NCBI GenBank assembly: GCA_963710275.1
Contig: CAVPZS010000002.1
Coordinates: 496,001 to 560,000 of the forward strand
Origin: Rhodoblastus sp963710275
GTDB taxonomy: Bacteria > Pseudomonadota > Alphaproteobacteria > Rhizobiales > Beijerinckiaceae
Direction: 5' to 3'
Length of the DNA: 64,000 nucleotides
Part shown: positions 63,459 to 64,000 of the stretch, piece after piece
How the letters are laid out: every line of letters starts with the position of its first letter
How positions within the stretch are numbered: position 1 is the stretch's first letter
Position numbers and translations under genes: made by a program
Notes under the pieces: model-generated
The model's database searches: none
The model's input: only the letters and a program-made list of their open reading frames with translations
What the model was told of the DNA's origin: nothing

Positions 63459-64000
63459 GTCTGCGCCTGTCCCAGATAGGCTTCGCGTACGGCGGGATTG
63501 TCCCTGATTTCCTGCGGCGAGCCGGTGGCGATGATCTGTCCGTAGACGAGCACGGAAATGCGGTCGGCAAGCTTGAACACGACGCCCATGTCGTGCTCGA
63601 CCATGAGGAGCGTGCGCCCCTCGCTGACCTTCCTGATCAGTTCCATGACGGCCTGGGTTTCGGAAAGGCTCATGCCGGCCATGGGTTCGTCGAGCAGGAT
63701 GGTCTGCGCGCCGCTGGCGATCGCCAGGCCAATCTCGAGCGCGCGTTGCTCGGCATAGGTCAAGACGCCGGCGGGAGCGTCTCGGCGGGCGGCAAGGCCG
63801 ATCTGCGCGAGCAGGTCGTCGGCGCGCGCTTCGAGGCCTTCCACTCGGGCCGCGGCGCTCCAGAACCCATAGCGCGCCTTCATGGGCCAGAAGAGCGCGC
63901 AGCGCAGGTTTTCGACAACGGAGATTTTCGGGAAAATATTCGTGATCTGGAACGAACGCGACAATCCCAGGCGGTTGATCTGATAGGGACGCAGTCCCGA
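63455..64000 (-). CDS. livG: Branched-chain amino-acid-type ABC transporter ATPase LivG (3' part)
   Basis: The frame is open to the end of the window, so only the last 181 residues are seen: SGLRPYQINRLGLSRSFQIT, LTYAEQRALEIGLAIAS, ILLDEPMAGMS and LLMVEHDMGVVF are LivG features, with the usual insertion between Q-loop and signature. The first codons and Walker A lie outside. Located upstream of livF. Confidence 0.9.
   Translation of the reverse strand, partial: SGLRPYQINRLGLSRSFQITNIFPKISVVENLRCALFWPMKARYGFWSAAARVEGLEARADDLLAQIGLAARRDAPAGVLTYAEQRALEIGLAIASGAQTILLDEPMAGMSLSETQAVMELIRKVSEGRTLLMVEHDMGVVFKLADRISVLVYGQIIATGSPQEIRDNPAVREAYLGQAQT

Overview
The window comes from a GC-rich alphaproteobacterium, most likely of the order Hyphomicrobiales (Rhizobiales). 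The evidence is a CcrM-type adenine methyltransferase with a C-terminal RAMA-like domain, a Hint-domain secreted protein, a small Flp pilin, an ETF-ubiquinone oxidoreductase of alphaproteobacterial type and the general gene styles. The genus cannot be fixed from the sequence. It carries a complete but divergent copper membrane monooxygenase (CuMMO, pmoCAB-like) operon, so it may be a methanotroph or an oxidiser of another small hydrocarbon.

Layout. 1-11.9 kb: partial quinone oxidoreductase, Hint protein, Kup potassium transporter, chemotaxis receptor, hydrolase, MFS carrier, FMN-binding glutamate-synthase-like protein and small envelope proteins. 12.0-16.9 kb: ETF-QO, uracil-DNA glycosylase, RNase HII and CcrM, all broken by many one-base shifts. 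16.9-18.5 kb: a secreted protein with phage-tail-like features. 18.55-22.1 kb: a lower-GC defence island next to tRNA-Val, made of a ribbon-helix-helix (RHH) protein, a 5-methylcytosine methyltransferase, a PD-(D/E)xK-like restriction enzyme and Vsr, with a palindromic operator over an apparently leaderless promoter. 22.3-29.7 kb: L,D-transpeptidase, a caspase-fold protein without its catalytic pair, a copper-bufferin operon (bufA-bufB-bufC) with an ECF-type promoter, moaA, cobS and a pilin. 29.9-36.8 kb: DusA, a TetR/cysteine-hydrolase pair divergent from a 4-hydroxybutyryl-CoA-dehydratase-fold enzyme, and hydrolases. 36.9-48.6 kb: a MalT-like LuxR regulator, an aldehyde dehydrogenase, pmoC-pmoA-pmoB, then an unnamed membrane-anchored periplasmic protein, copC, a CopD-cytochrome c-redoxin fusion and a His-rich periplasmic protein. 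48.6-64 kb: esterase, DUF3592 protein, then an IclR-linked acyl-CoA cluster (CaiB, carboxylase beta, acyl-CoA dehydrogenase, enoyl-CoA hydratase, carboxylase alpha, AtuA) that resembles the acyclic terpene (atu) pathway, and the ATPases of a branched-chain amino-acid-type (Liv) ABC importer.

How they work together. The CuMMO cluster combines the monooxygenase with periplasmic copper handling (CopC/CopD, His-rich protein); a copper-binding bufferin operon lies 15 kb away. PmoB has lost two of three CuB ligands (and the bridging-site His) while PmoC keeps its CuC/CuD residues. The upstream aldehyde dehydrogenase and LuxR regulator would fit oxidation of a hydrocarbon to alcohol and aldehyde, but no alcohol dehydrogenase is in view. 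The 53-62 kb cluster would activate a branched acid by CoA transfer, dehydrogenate and carboxylate it, and hydrate it.

A caution: about twenty genes, including housekeeping ones, carry frameshifts that mostly look like single inserted bases. I read these as sequence errors and describe the intact parent gene.
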